From NCBI GenBank assembly GCA_030248295.1, contig JASANH010001609.1, positions 32,954 to 96,953 of the forward strand: a DNA stretch of 64,000 nucleotides, in the 5' to 3' direction. Source of the stretch: Mesodorylaimus sp. YZB2_4 (lineage: Eukaryota; Nematoda; Enoplea; Dorylaimida; Dorylaimidae). Shown here in pieces: positions 38,001-49,579 of this stretch; position 1 is the stretch's first letter; every line of letters begins with the position of its first letter. The position numbers and the translations under genes were made by a program. Under the pieces are notes generated by a model. The model saw only the letters and a list, made by a program, of their open reading frames with translations. It did no database searches and had not been told where the DNA came from.

Positions 38001-39977
38001 TATGCTGCTATCTAGTGTTAATTAGTGGAAATAGCTGCTTTAGATGAATACTTATGGAAAATCGCGATTTGGCCTTGCATTATGAATGATATGCATGTAA
38101 CGGGATGGTCGTGTCGTTTGGGATAGTGCAGTATTTGCGAAGGGAAGGCCCAAAGGCTCTCGTCCCCAGTCCTGGCTGGACTGATGCCCAGTCTTTCTCT
38201 AGTCACTAATCGTCTGGTTTCAGCTCAAGCATCATCGCACGTTGTGGTTGGTCGTAGCGATACGGAGAAGATGTTCCAGAAATCGACGATCGCTGACCAC
38301 GTGAAGGCATTCTTGGCTGATTTGACTGAACAAGTGTAAGTGCCTAAAGGGGAGTTGTACACCGGCCTGTATTGATCGTTTCCGTTTTAGGCAACTACTT
38401 GTTGGTCTTTTCGCATCAAAATTTCAATGGCAATTTTTTTCCTTATCTCAAGCCTCGAATTTCCTTTTGCACGGCAGTCTCGGTTTCGTCGATGACATTT
38501 TAGACCTGCGATTTCGTTTTGTCATACGACGATCGTTTCTGCCGATAATGGAAAGTGTTCAGGAATGTGGGCGAGGGCATTTCGCGGTCGTTGGAGCAGC
38601 CGTTTCGACGCTGATCAATGCAGCCTATTCTCGATTGCAAGCACGATGGGATCTGGTGATCAAAAGGAGAGAGGAAGTTGCTGATGGAGATTTGACCAGT
38701 CAAGAAATCTATTTGGAAGATTTGACGTGCGTTTTGACCAGGGAGGTGCTGTCGTTCATACATCGGGCGTTAGTATCTGGCTCGAATATGGGCTCGTCTC
38801 AAAGTCAACAAAACGCAAATGTGGATGAGATGGTCGATAATTGCTGTTATGACGAGGAGGAGGGTGGCGAAGATGCGGCGACGGAAAATGGATTTTCGCA
38901 TTCTCAAAAGTCGCATGGCGCTCGTTCGATGGAGAGACAGGCGTTAAGTGAATTTGGCGAGTTTTTATGCGATCCTGCGGTAAGAGTGAATTTTTTGGTT
39001 TGTTTGCGTGTGGAAAAAAGCTTTACGTAAAACTTATTCGTTTTTAGAATGGATGCGTTGTGGCATTGACGTTGATCCTGTTCCATACGTTATCGTGGCC
39101 GGATACGAAAGCGGCCGTGAAATCCATACCGTTATGCGAAACGGTGGCGGAAAAAGTAGGTTTTTCGCATTTCGGATGCGTGGTAATAGGGATTTTGAAA
39201 GCAGGAAAAAGTAGATTTTCCGGATTTTAGTTGACTGCTAATGGATTCTTGGATGAACAAGCCGCTGTTCATTTGTTTTCTCGGGCATTAGCTGCCATTC
39301 AGTTACACGGCGAACACGACAATGCCTCGTCACCCTTATTGACATTGGCTTGTCAGCTATACGAGAAATGGGTAAGTTAGAATTATTGATTCTTCTCATC
39401 GGATGGTTAGTGAACGAATTTGTCTTGTAGTTTCGAACCTATGCCAGGCTCAGAGAACTTATGGTCACTATTCCCAATTGCACATTAGAAGCATTGAAAG
39501 TAAGTGAAGTGAGCTCATCAGGCGAATGGGAACGGCTGTCACTGGCTGCCTATGGTCTGCACATACTTCCGCTATGGGTATGGTTATGACGGAAATGGTG
39601 TGCAGGGGTCAGTCGATCGATGAACCATTCGCTTTGTTTACCTGGCGTTAGTTATCAGAATTTGTATAAGAGTCATGTTTCTTGAAAGGAATTCGATGAA
39701 AAACTACTCGCATCGAAGCCGTCGAAAGTGATGTCGGAGAAAGCGAAGAAAGATTTGTTCAAGAAATTGATCAAGAGCATAATCGGAGTAAGTGGGACTG
39801 GGCTAGTACGCTGGATGGATTTGATATGTTTTGTTTTAGACCAACATTGGACAACAGTTCAAACGATCAGTGCAACTTCGCGATTTGCCAGCCATGTGGA
39901 GACCGAGGAAGCCGAAACATGTGGCGCCCGTTGCCGATTTAGGTATTTGTAATTTGTTTGGTCAGGTTGATGGATAG
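29076..39977 (+). CDS. XPO5: Exportin-5 (pre-miRNA/dsRNA nuclear export receptor)
   Basis: Twenty-six exons join in phase to 1221 aa (human 1204): 29076-29168, 29225-29358, 29600-29675, 29726-29863, 30773-30976, 31708-31908, 31973-32052, 32401-32500, 32557-32643, 33493-33618, 33679-33769, 33977-34197, 34256-34318, 34682-34900, 35026-35216, 35359-35461, 35512-35577, 35920-36029, 36082-36188, 38224-38335, 38391-38979, 39048-39155, 39231-39371, 39431-39499, 39689-39787, 39840-39977. The protein is a RanGTP-dependent karyopherin exporting hairpin RNAs. XPO5 features: GLQFIEHCVKF and IVEIAKREWPQQWPSF (importin-beta-N region), VEDVCVLQNI, SFMDWI, SAECLLLLVSRK, QKCALAEGLAALSNKFKNFDRQ, LTREVLSFI, and the tail KKDLFKKLIKSIIGTNIGQQFK with LRDLPAMW. 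Introns of 850-2035 bp carry SINEs and a MITE. The acceptor at 39688 (TTGAAAG) lacks a pyrimidine tract. Assignment is firm over the whole length. Confidence 0.95.
29864..30772 (+). other. expanded XPO5 intron 4
   Basis: 909 bp with a C14 run at about 30164-30177. No coding or repeat family recognised beyond that. Confidence 0.4.
32134..32325 (+). repeat. SINE-B copy (body only)
   Basis: GGAGATGCTCCTAGCGGAGA, CACGCAGAGGGACGCT and the following sequence align with the body of the copy at 36,420-36,776 (GGAGGTGCTCCTAGTGAAGA, CACGCAGTGGGGCGCT). The tRNA-like head is missing or decayed. Lies in XPO5 intron 7. Confidence 0.6.
32686..32852 (+). repeat. SINE-C copy
   Basis: GCGCCTGGTGGG..., then GTCGATGTTTCAGCCGCAGG and a terminal GTCAGGCTTGGTTA. 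The same order is found at 33,799-33,948, so this is a dispersed family. Lies in XPO5 intron 9. Confidence 0.55.
33799..33948 (+). repeat. SINE-C copy
   Basis: GCGCCTGGTGGGTTATGGCG resembles a tRNA-like A box. GGTGATGTTTCGGCCGTAGG and CGCCAGGCTTGGTTA match the copy at 32,686-32,852. Lies in XPO5 intron 11. Confidence 0.55.
34361..34655 (+). repeat. SINE-B copy with tRNA-like head
   Basis: GTGGTGGCGCAGTGGTTCGG (A-box side) and AGGTTCAATTCCCAG (B box) form a tRNA-like head. The body runs AAGAGGGTTCGCAGCTCACC, GCAGTCGGTATCCTGTCC, AGGATGCCCTCGTGAGGAGG and matches the copy at 36,420-36,776. Lies in XPO5 intron 13. Confidence 0.75.
35248..35283 (+). repeat. tRNA 3'-half-like fragment
   Basis: CTACTTGTAAG (anticodon-arm-like), then GCGGGTTCGATTCCCGC (a perfect T arm) and TCGGGCC (an acceptor-strand-like end). 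No 5' half that could pair with TCGGGCC precedes it: that space is XPO5 exon and intron start. It is therefore a truncated tRNA-derived sequence, not a tRNA gene. Confidence 0.5.
36420..36776 (+). repeat. SINE-B copy, nearly full length
   Basis: Head GTGCGGTGGTGCAGCCGTTC with B box TTTCGGGTTCGAACCCTGG. The body includes GGGTTCAAAGCCCACCCGCC, TAGTCCAGGATGCCCTCGTG and AAGACACGCAGTGGGGCGCT, and the tail is AAGGTAAAACAGGC. It is the best-preserved of three copies, all in XPO5 introns and all in the gene's direction. Confidence 0.75.
37198..37657. mobile_element. hAT-type MITE with 8-bp target duplication
   Basis: Element 37206-37649 (444 bp) begins CCAGCATCGGCCGACCC and ends with the reverse complement GGGTCGGCCGATGCTGG. 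It is flanked by identical TCTACGCG at 37198-37205 and 37650-37657. Both subterminal parts are long runs of CCGAC/GTCGG units in inverted orientation, while the middle is AT-rich without an ORF. An 8-bp target duplication is the mark of hAT-superfamily transposition. With no transposase it must be non-autonomous. Lies in XPO5 intron 19 (2035 bp). Confidence 0.85.
37843..38010 (-). repeat. SINE-A copy
   Basis: Reverse complement reads tRNA-like head (...CCTCTCACGCTGGGTGCGCA, GGAGGGTTCGACTCCCACC), body AATGATTGCCAAATATGTGT and TTCCTTAGCCCTCGAGTGCG, then tail GCTTGGCTATGGATAAAGTA and TGACATGACATGA. Very close to the plus-strand copy at 56,244. Confidence 0.8.
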
Positions 39978-41799
39978 TGGACTTTGTGATGGCTCACTTT
40001 GTTGTGTATGTCTTGGCCGGCAGGTGTTTCGTATTTTGCCTTGTTTGATGAAGGATAAGAAAAGGAGAAAACGGCGTAATTGAGTTTTCTGAAATGGGTC
40101 ATATCGCGAATAATAATTTGCATAGAAACAGGTTCTGGGACAGTGTATGACGGGTTTGGGGGATTGGACGGAATGAAAGTGGATTAGGTTGCCCGTGGTG
40201 AGTATATGATTGGCCAAGGATGAGCTGGGAAATGGATCGATAGGTGGTGAAGTAATTTATATCTAACTCTAGGCGAGCATGTCAAGCAAATATGGAATGA
40301 AGTTGAAGTCTCGGGTGCTTTATTTCTAGCTGCTAGCCTTTTTCATAATTGCACTTTAAGCCGATACGAGCTTAGACGGGGGTCGAAATTTGATTTACTC
40401 TCATCGAAGTAACTATGCTGGCTCGTTTACAGGTGCTGGGCGAGTGTGGACTTTGGAAGATGAGGGAATAGTCCACTCATTCGTTTCGAAGGTAATGCGA
40501 TCAGGGAAGGCGCGATTGGCCGTGAACAAGGCTGGTGTTTGGACAAGTCCATTTCGGGCATTTCTTGTCGTTGCTGACCGCGGGGGGGGGGACTCGACTT
40601 CTAGTCACCCTCTTTCGCCTAAGACTCGTCAACGCACGCTAACGAGCCGTCGCCTAATTCTCGGAGGGACAGGAGGCGCTGAGGAAGAAGAGAAAAAAAG
40701 ACAACGACCTGGATGGGATGTCGGAAGGGAACTCTAAATCCTATCGAGCCACCCGCTTGGCTGCCAGACGAGGAATCGTTGGCCAGGCTCATTGCGAACA
40801 CTCACTCGCCTCAAACGCTCACTTTTTGAATTGGCAGCGAAAAGTAGGCGCGCCTTTTCCAATGATCTCATCTTTCGTATGCCTCGATAGCTAACTCGTT
40901 AAAGATGGATGAATTTGCAAAAAAAGTATATTTCGTCTTAATGATGAGTAAATGAGCTTTGTCTCGTGCGGGCCACAAGTGAGAGTGGGCGAGGACGGGG
41001 CTGGCACGGACGTGTATCGAAGCGGGGTGCCTATCTATCGGATATTGGGTCGATCGAGGTGAGGGAGCGAGGTGAAGTTTCATTAGCTAATGAAATAATG
41101 TAAGACGAGACGCACGGTAAGTAGGGGGTCCCATTGTGACGCCAGCCGGCCTTTGTTCAATTTGGTGGATTATAAGTCATCAGTGTTGATCAGGGAGCAT
41201 CTGCGCTAGTGTTCACGCTCGGCCCGAGCCCTTTCTAATCCTAGCGCCCATACGTTTTGACTACCTCATCAAGCTGGCCTTGTCAACTTGAGAACAGTGG
41301 GCTCGTTCGTTTTTCTCATTTTGAAACTTGTCACGATAGCGACGAAGTAAGACGATGAGCGTGATGAGATGATGAAGGTGATCATCGATCTGGGCACCAT
41401 GTTCGTCCATGACCGAGTCCGCTCCTTTTTCTGACAATGCTCCTTATTAGGTGCCGCCGAGGCGCGTCCTCCTTTCGACTCGGCTACAACGAGCCCTCTA
41501 TCCGCAGCTGGTGAGAACATCCATTCGCCGCCTTCCTAACCCTTCTCCAAAAAGACCGACGAAACGGCACTTGTTCGCGATGGATAAAAATTGGAAAAAG
41601 CATTTCTGACGGCCGACTGCCAGTACGGTAGGCCGTCATGAATAGGTCTGTAAATATTGCTGCATAAAAGTGCTTTCTGCGCTTCCTTCGCCACAAACCG
41701 ATTCAATGACGAGAATGACTGGCGGGATAGACTCGTCGAGTCGACTGGCTTTTGTTGGCTCTTCCTGCTAGGAAGCCCTCGAGTTTGACCACCGACGAA
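39978..41799. other. intergenic between XPO5 and the GPCR
   Basis: No exon recognised. The right part probably contains the GPCR 5' UTR and promoter. Short GC-rich and G-run segments (G8 near 40583) are the only notable content. Confidence 0.4.
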
Positions 41800-44700
41800 A
41801 TGGAGAGCCAACAGATTTTCGATTTGTTAACTGGCGAATGCGAGCTCGTCGAATCGGATCGTCAGTCTCAAAACTGTACTCTCAATGGCACCGATCAAAC
41901 GACACCATTCGCCGGCGTGATCCGATTGCCCGAACCGAACCTGTGGTGCTTGGGCTTGGTTCTATTGCCGGCCGCCTGTATATTCGGCAATTTTCTGGTT
42001 GTGGTGGCTGTGCTCAATGAACGCAGTTTGAAAACGTCGACCAATTTCCTATTGGTCAGCTTAGCGTGCGCTGATCTCCTGGTCGGCACATTAGTCATGC
42101 CCTTCTCAGTTTATCTAACGGTAAGTATCCGTATAATTTCTGGTACCGATTGGATAATCGATTGTTTCCGTCGATTTTCAGATCAATCGATTAAATTGGT
42201 TCCTTCCCGATGCTGTGTGCAATTTCTTTTGCGTAGCCGATGTTTCGGCTAGCACTGCTTCGATCGTGCATTTAGTAGCTATCAGTATTGACAGGTGAGG
42301 TTGCTGGCATCGCTGCGCATTTCGGCATCTTTTCAGTTCTATAAAGCGGGCCTTTTTTGTGGGGATGAAATTGCATGCGAGTCAGTTGCAACCTGAGGAG
42401 TTCTTATTCCCTTTTGTAACGTTATAACTAATACACACGAATCCCGCAGGAAAGTCGGTGACAAATCTATGCTAGGCCTCAGGGGGCCAGTAAAAGCGTG
42501 AGCTTGTGACGAAGAAAAACGTGGTCCGTACGGGGAAAAAATAGAAAAGCCAGGGTCCGTTTGTATAATTGGTGCCTTCAGCGTGAAGCTGAAATATTTA
42601 TTGGCGCCCTAACGCGACCGCATTCTTCGTCGCGACAAGGTTACCATCCACTCATGCGCATGTAATACAGAAGTTGCTACTGCCAAGAGCATTTTGATTT
42701 TCTGCCTACCTTGGCCCCAATCGACTTTGCACTCGAGCACACAGGCCTAGGTGACACGAATATCGACTATTCCTCTCGGCCACGTGTGCAAGAAATGATA
42801 GAAGAGCACTATTCTATACCTATTCAAGGGGACCTAGCGTGGGAAATCAGACTACTTCTTGAAAGACACGGGCCAAGAAATGTACCACTTGTCTTTGGCA
42901 CCTGTTCTCCATTCAACACCAATAGCTTATTTTCTTATGGCCTTGAAAAGACACACAGGGCATTGTGCTTGCCGCCAAGTTCGAGAGGCGCGACAAGATT
43001 AAAGTTTGCATTAGAACTGGTCCATGAAGTAGCCCTTTCAGTTGTGCACGTACTGCGCAGTGCTTCGAACTGTGAGCATACTCGAAGGGTGCACATCATT
43101 CGTTACAAGTATCACAAGTTGTGTGTTTCAGGTTGATGAGTAGTCCCGAGTGCAATCGAATCAACATAAGAATGTCTTATTATGATAGAATTCATAACTT
43201 CGCAGAAGACTACCGTACTTTAGGTCAAGCTCACAAATCCCCTTCTCTGAGCTGCCCATCTACAGTACTCTAACAGTATGTGCCTAAGGCCGTTTTGAAA
43301 CATTCGCAAGATTCATGTGGGATGGTCCATGCCTACGTGTGTGCCCGAATGAAGAACGAACTTTCACCCTTTTCTGAACGATCCTAAATGAGCAAAGATC
43401 TAAAATGAGATTCTAAATCCTCTATCACGCGTCCTTCAACATTGTGCGCGCGCCAAAAAGGATTGTGTGTGGCGTAAGTATAGCTGCTAGGGTGGTATGA
43501 TAACCTTTGCTAGCTTATCAGAACACTATTGTGATAAGCAGAAAACTAAGGTTAGCATGGGCGGGGGCGCATGAGCACACACGAGACAGGCTTTGGGCGA
43601 GACTTCTTTACCAGGGAACAGGAAAATAATGAAGCATGTGCTGTCGGTTAGACTAGGGGAAAAACCAGGAAGAGCCAAGAATTATGTGCACTGGCCTAAT
43701 CTATATTTCTTCTTTAGGTTCTACGCTGTTGTTCGGCACATGGAATACAAAAGTCCGAAACACAAGCGTCGAGTATATTGCACGATTTTGTTCAGCTGGG
43801 TGTTTAGCATTGGGATTGGGTTACCATTAGGCATTGGCATGAATCAAACTGACGCGTCGAAGGAACCGTACCGATGTGGTATTGTAAATCCGGATTACAT
43901 GCTGTTCATGTCCATATTTGCATTCTACATCCCTTGTACAGTGATGAGTGTTATGTACGGATTCGTATTCTATCGTCTACACAGACGAATGCGAGCCGTC
44001 AAATTGCAAGAGATGGCCGCTGGACAAATGGTTCAATTTGGTGATAACTTGGGCAATATCTTTCAAAATGCCTATGGCAATACGAAACAAATTAGGAACG
44101 CGTCTATGATGTGGGCTATGCCTTTCTTAAAAACAATCGAGGCTACGATTGCTGAAAATGAGGATATGAGCACTGAAGAATTGGATGAGCTGACTACCAT
44201 ATTACACACTCTTGAATCCGATCCTCATCGACAAACCATGGAGGATATACCTGAGAGCCCAGATGGCGAAGACGGAGGGCTGTTCCGACTGACTGGACGC
44301 AGACTGTCGGCATTACTTGCTCACGCGAGACGACGTCTTAGCAGCGAGTCACAGCTCAGAACAAATTGTATGGGCTTACAGGATGGAGACACAACATCGT
44401 TCGTGGTCAGTGGGACCAGAGGACGACGGCGATCGCTCTACGTGGCCAAACAAAAGATCAAAACGCTCAAGGACAGGGCAATTGAGCTGTTGATGAAACT
44501 TAGATCGAGACAAGGAATGGCAATCAGGAAAGAGACCAGGGCCACCAAACTGGTCTCCACTGTCATGCGTAAGTGAGACCTTTCGGAAATGGGCTAATGG
44601 GAATCGCCAGTTTGTATGCTACACGATTGAAGTGGTGAACAGGGGGGCAGGAAGTGCTGCATTTGGGAAGTTAGGACTGGGAAGGGCAGATTAGCAAGTT

Positions 44701-45929
44701 ACTCTTGGCAGGATGTGGCATATGACATGTTTTTAATTGACTGAAACTTCTTCTTTTCAGTGGTATTCCTCTTGTGCTATATGCCTTTCTTCACATTGAA
44801 CATTGTGAAAGTGTACATGCTCCGAATGAATACTTGGAGTTATGAATTGGAAGGATTATTCATATTCTTTACGTGGCTTGGATATGTCAACTCGTAAGTA
44901 CTTTGCATTTATGGACCCTATTTTTTGGGGGGGGGGGGGGAGTCGGTGTCCTATAACAATCGACAGGAGATCCGCAGAAAGCTACTCTGGCCAGATGAGA
45001 CACCAAAATGAGACTGGGACTGACTTTATAAACGAAAAATTGACAAGGCTGACAGTCTGGTGATAAATTATCAGCTAATCATGCTCTCGTTTCAGCTGCC
45101 TCAACCCCCTAATCTACTCTCTGGTAAGCGAAAAAAGCTTTTTCAGTCACTAATTCAAAGTGAAGACGTTTTTTGATTTAGTTCAACCGAAAATTTCGAG
45201 CTACCTTCCAAAAGCTGCTCCATTGTCCTGGTGATCATTCGGCCGAAGTCTCATTCGCGCGCCAAAAGAGACTATCGCGAGTGATCGGTGACTCTGATGA
45301 GAGAAAGTAAGTCTTGCGAAAATGTCGACCATTTATTGCACAGCAGGCTTTCGACGACCAGCAGGCTTTCCCGTTTCAGAAGCTGGCTTGCGACGCACAA
45401 GCACAGCAACTTCACAAGTCCCGCCAAGGCCCACCATCACAAGGAGGCTGAGGCCAATGAAACAAATGCTCGTAACGGTGTCTCGAGGACGCTTAGTGCT
45501 CGCGTGTCTGTTCCCCTCGAAGAGAAACCCGTACCAGTCGTAGCCGTCCAAAGACCATCCACCATTCTGGAGAATGATCTGGGTGCTCATTCCAAACAAC
45601 CGTCATTGAAACTGAGCAAATCAGTCTCATTGGCCAGTACGAGAACTGGAGTGTCGGGCAGTTTTAAAAGTAGATCAAACAGTTTTCGAAGTCGATCAAA
45701 CACGGGTAGTGTTAGTCAGCAGAAAATTCAAATGGAGATGAAAGAAGAGGAAGAAGAAGTGAATGAAAGTGATTACGATGCTGATGCTGACGATGAGCCA
45801 AGTTTGAAATGCCAGAAAATGTCGCCAGTTATCGACACCGAATTGGTCATGCTGAGACGAGCTCAATTCTCGGGTTATAATTTGTTGTATGACCAAATTC
45901 GTGACTTCAACGAACCGGTAGAAGTGTGA
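41800..45929 (+). CDS. class A aminergic-like G-protein-coupled receptor
   Basis: Exons 41800-42120, 42182-42294, 43718-44568, 44761-44893, 45096-45123, 45182-45306 and 45344-45929 join in phase to 718 aa. TM1 has [12 protein letters not shown]2 [17 protein letters not shown]3 [20 protein letters not shown] with the amine-binding Asp in ADVS, ending in DRF (a DRY variant); TM4 [17 protein letters not shown]5 [15 protein letters not shown]. After a roughly 230-residue third loop come TM6 [15 protein letters not shown] (CYxP in place of CWxP) and TM7 [17 protein letters not shown]. The tail is about 240 residues, serine-rich then acidic. TM3 and TM7 favour a biogenic-amine receptor, closest in style to D2-like dopamine receptors, but the toggle Trp and one TM5 serine are missing, so the ligand is open. 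The intron before the last exon is 37 bp and its acceptor is CAGCAG. Confidence 0.85.
42711..43136 (+). other. unexplained 141-codon open frame in GPCR intron 2
   Basis: The 1.42-kb intron between the TM3 and TM4 exons carries an open frame ([17 protein letters not shown]..., [20 protein letters not shown]...). No domain recognised. It may be a relic of an inserted element or chance. Confidence 0.25.
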
Positions 45930-48190
45930 TGCCAACATGCGAGTGTGGTTTACTGCTGTAGGTTGTCTAGCAAATACGGTACAATATTCACATTGCAATA
46001 GTTGCTGTGTTGGACCCGATAAACCCAGAAAGACATTTTGGCAGTTAGCTGAGACATTGAGCTTTGGATCTGGTTGCGTGGAAGTGGTGAGCTAGGATCA
46101 CTGTACCCTCACGGCGCAATGTGTCTGTAGCACAGTAATCATTGTCGCGAAGAATACACCTTCCCGAAAAATGTCTCTTTGCATAAGGACATGGATTTGT
46201 GCCAGGTTATCGGGGTTTTCCTGGTGCTGGGACATGCCTAGGAGAAAAAGGGTTGATGGCCTGGTTGATCTGAGCGAAGGAAACTTGATAACCCTTGGCG
46301 CAATTTGTGTGCTCATGTGCTTCGCAAGACCAATCGCCAACAACATCTACTCAGCATTTCTTGTCGCCTTCCACTTCGATCACTCAACAGTCATACCCCT
46401 TCGTAGATAGCGAATATGTTCCAACAGAGCATGTTTTCATGTTTATCAGTCTCGTAAGCAAGCGAGACAATGTTTTGCTTGTTTTGCTCGTCGTCTCACT
46501 TTCGCCAAAACATCTTGTTTGTCACTCAACGCTCCAGCGTCTGGGCTAATCAACTACTGTAGATCTGCTATCCATTGTTTTCATGCTGAGGAATTGATGG
46601 TCGTTCCGCTGCCGCCAGACTTATCCACATTTCGAAGCAGCTAATGACAACAGGTGACGGATGAAGGGACGGATGGAGCTGAATGTTTATCAGAGTGGTT
46701 TTCTGATGTCCCATTAGGACCCTGTTTTTATTGGGCTTGTCCTGTAAGCCATGCTAGGCAACGCTTGCATATTTCTCCCTGCTGGCAACGATTGATAGCA
46801 GTCAGAAGACAGAAAGGGATCATGAATAGGTACATGACGTGTGCTCGGGCGTTTACCGCTTGGCTGACTACGGGCTGACACGTAGGAAATCAACGGCTGA
46901 CAGGAAAACACAAAAGCGACAGAAATTACGTAGATATACTCGAATGATGCTAAGTTCAATTTCTAGAATTCATGCATCAACACGTTGGAGACTCCAGTGT
47001 AGTCTAAAATTGCAAGTCCAGAGAAGCTGCATCTTATTAGTCAGACAGAGAAGCTAATCTATAGCATTATCTGAGTCCATTCATGCAAGAACATAAAACT
47101 GCAAGATCGGCGACATACTGCTGATAATTCAAGGGACTGAAGATGTATTCTTCTGTACTGCAGGTACCGTATCAAAACTTCAGTGTTGCGCGCATACAAT
47201 ATCTTTGTCAGTGACAGCAGCTCTATGGGAGGCGAGCACATAAACAGAAGCTCATACTGAAAATTGTAAAGTTCGTGGAAGAAATTTAACACCTTTGCAG
47301 AAGCAGTCTCAAATAGTGGCACTATTACGAGATGAGGCATGCTGCAGGCTACTTCGCATATGGTTGGCGGCAAGTGGTTATCGATAGACTTGCCCTGGTG
47401 ACCACCTTGAGGTACCTTTGTCCAGCCAGGGATCCTACTGACATCAGTCGGGGGAAGGGCGTACTTGAGGCGACGAATCCCATAGAGGCCGTTGGTGACC
47501 ACGCGGAATCTAACATACTTTCATGTTCATGTTCATGTTCACGTTCATGTTTTACCACATCACCAATCGCTTTTGCGCACTCGAGGGTGAAGGGACACAT
47601 TTGACACGAAATGATTTACCGGTCCGCGAGTCGAACACTCGCCCAGTAACCGCGCACCTGGCGTGAGAGGCAGACGCCTAACCCACCAGGCCACGAGCCC
47701 GGCTGGCCTGGTGGCCGGTCCACCGGTCTACTTAGCATAAAAGTCACAGTCAGGTACTGATAACAAGAAAAGACTGATAAAACGCAAACATGAAAGACCA
47801 AGTTTCATCTGTCTTTGTCGACGGGCACATCTGGTTCGTCAGCATTGGTCACAGTAGGACTACTTGCAAAAACGTAGACTCGTGAAACTGGTGGGGCACA
47901 ACATCTGGACATTGTGCATTTCGCATGTACAGTACATCCCTGCTCAGAACATACCGATGGTTTATGTGTCATTGTGAGCTGAACACTAATCCTGCTTTTC
48001 GTTTCCACAGCTACGCACAGACTGGCCATCACTCCAGAGTATTTCTCCTGCCACCGTATCCCTTAAGAGCCCCTGTAATTACCAACGTCAATCCACTCAA
48101 GCCCGAGCGATGCCATTTTTACTCTGTAGCCCAGAAACAATTTAAATTTGTCATCCTCTTGATTCAACGCCTTGGGTACTTATACTAGGT
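45930..48190. other. intergenic, SINE at 47.5 kb, otherwise nothing recognised
   Basis: Open frames such as minus 47059-47502 have no recognisable domain. A SINE-A copy occupies 47,517-47,702. Confidence 0.4.
47517..47702 (-). repeat. SINE-A copy with ATGAAC-type tail
   Basis: Reverse complement: GGGCTCGTGGCCTGGTGGGT head, GAGTGTTCGACTCGCGG (B box), TCCCTTCACCCTCGAGTGCG, GATGTGGTAAAACATGAACG and a short tandem run of TGAACA units. Confidence 0.8.
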
Positions 48191-49579
48191 ATGAGAGATT
48201 GGACCACCAGCTCGAGTTTCAAACGAGGTCCCTTGAGAAGCTCGGAGGATATCCCTGTAGTCCTAATCATGTCACTTCAGCGACTGCTCACGGACACTAA
48301 AACTAGTAAACGCTTGTTATTACACCAGGAGGGTGCCTCTACGCGAAATCTTCACAAACTTTTGGCCTGTGTCTCCAGATTTGAAATGAACATAAAATTT
48401 GGTGTAGTGCCTTCGGCATCTGAGAAAAACTGTTTCTTCAATCCAAAACTCTGCGATTTGTCTCCCCCATTACAAGCAGCACACACCGTATGCAATGCAT
48501 TGAAGACCATCCTAAACTGTACGTATATCTTGCATGGCAAGTACGATTATGGTGATGTGGATGAGCACGGAAATGGCTCTGGAATGATCGGTGCTATTCA
48601 ACGAGGTGACTATGACACTTCATCGGCCGTATTCACTCCGACTTATCGCCGTTTTCAAGCCATCTCATTCAGCAGCCCTTACTTTTTCAACAACTATTTC
48701 ATAATCACCAAGGCACCACAACAAACAGATGACATCACTTTCGACTTGAGTATCTTGCGTGCATTCCAATGGCAAACGTGGTGCACATTTATCGCCTCAT
48801 TACTGCTGAGCACAGTACTGATACGAGTGATTACGAACAAGCTGGAATTGACAGGGCATCATACCTTTGTACGACTGATCACCAGCTTCTGGTCATTCGG
48901 ACTGCTCATTATGTCCTGCGCTTACACCAGCGCCCTTTTCGATAGACAGCTTTCACGATCTAGCGCACTACCTTATACAAACTTCCCTTCATTTGTGCGG
49001 TGTTTAGAAGATGGCCGGTGCCACTCAATAGCTGCCAGCATGACAACTGCCAGTATGCAAGCCCTGATGGCACCCGAACATGAAACTGGTCGCAGATTCG
49101 CTAAAATACTCAAGGAAAAGCCACCTATTTTGATGGCTCCCCTGAATATACCAGAAAAAGTACTGAGAAGCACTAATGGCCACCTTGTATGGATCGCCTC
49201 GGAAGCAGGATTTTACATAGCACTGTCAGCAACTGGAGAAAATAATGAAGACTGCAAATTTTACGTGATCGATGCTCCTTATCAAGAAACATGGACATTT
49301 CCAGTTAGAAAGCATTCTCCACTTTTGCCCATCCTCAATCGAATGGCGATTCCATTTGTTGAGCAAGGTATTGGAACTAGAATGATGCTAGCCAAGGATA
49401 GACCTGCGGCCAAATGCGACTCAGCAGAGCTAGGAAGACTCGGCAAACAAATAGCTTTCATATCAACTGTCAGAGCCATGTTTGCAGCTTATTGTGTGGG
49501 ATTACTAGTGGCTGTCTTATGGCTCGGCTTGGAATTGGCTATATCTCGGATTCAATGGCCTGTTCGTAGAACATTCTAG
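48191..49579 (+). CDS. intronless ionotropic-receptor-like protein (paralogue 1)
   Basis: Single open frame of 462 codons. The start may be the ATG at 48191 or 48269; similarity to the paralogue begins at MNIKFGVVPS. Layout of an ionotropic glutamate-receptor ligand core: GSGMIGAIQRGDYDTSSAVFTP...SSPYFF (S1 lobe), M1 in TWCTFIASLLLSTVLIRVI, M3 in ITSFWSFGLLIMSCAYTSALF (SYTANLAAF-like CAYTSALF), an S2 lobe with YVIDAPYQETWTFPVRK, and a last membrane segment AAYCVGLLVAVLWLGLEL. The spacer between M1 and M3 is only about 15 residues, so the pore loop M2 is missing or vestigial. No clear signal peptide. Similar intron-bearing solute-binding/IR-like families exist in nematodes. Function is unknown; a chemosensory or regulatory role is inference. 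No introns, unlike most neighbours. Confidence 0.8.
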   Translation: MRDWTTSSSFKRGPLRSSEDIPVVLIMSLQRLLTDTKTSKRLLLHQEGASTRNLHKLLACVSRFEMNIKFGVVPSASEKNCFFNPKLCDLSPPLQAAHTVCNALKTILNCTYILHGKYDYGDVDEHGNGSGMIGAIQRGDYDTSSAVFTPTYRRFQAISFSSPYFFNNYFIITKAPQQTDDITFDLSILRAFQWQTWCTFIASLLLSTVLIRVITNKLELTGHHTFVRLITSFWSFGLLIMSCAYTSALFDRQLSRSSALPYTNFPSFVRCLEDGRCHSIAASMTTASMQALMAPEHETGRRFAKILKEKPPILMAPLNIPEKVLRSTNGHLVWIASEAGFYIALSATGENNEDCKFYVIDAPYQETWTFPVRKHSPLLPILNRMAIPFVEQGIGTRMMLAKDRPAAKCDSAELGRLGKQIAFISTVRAMFAAYCVGLLVAVLWLGLELAISRIQWPVRRTF

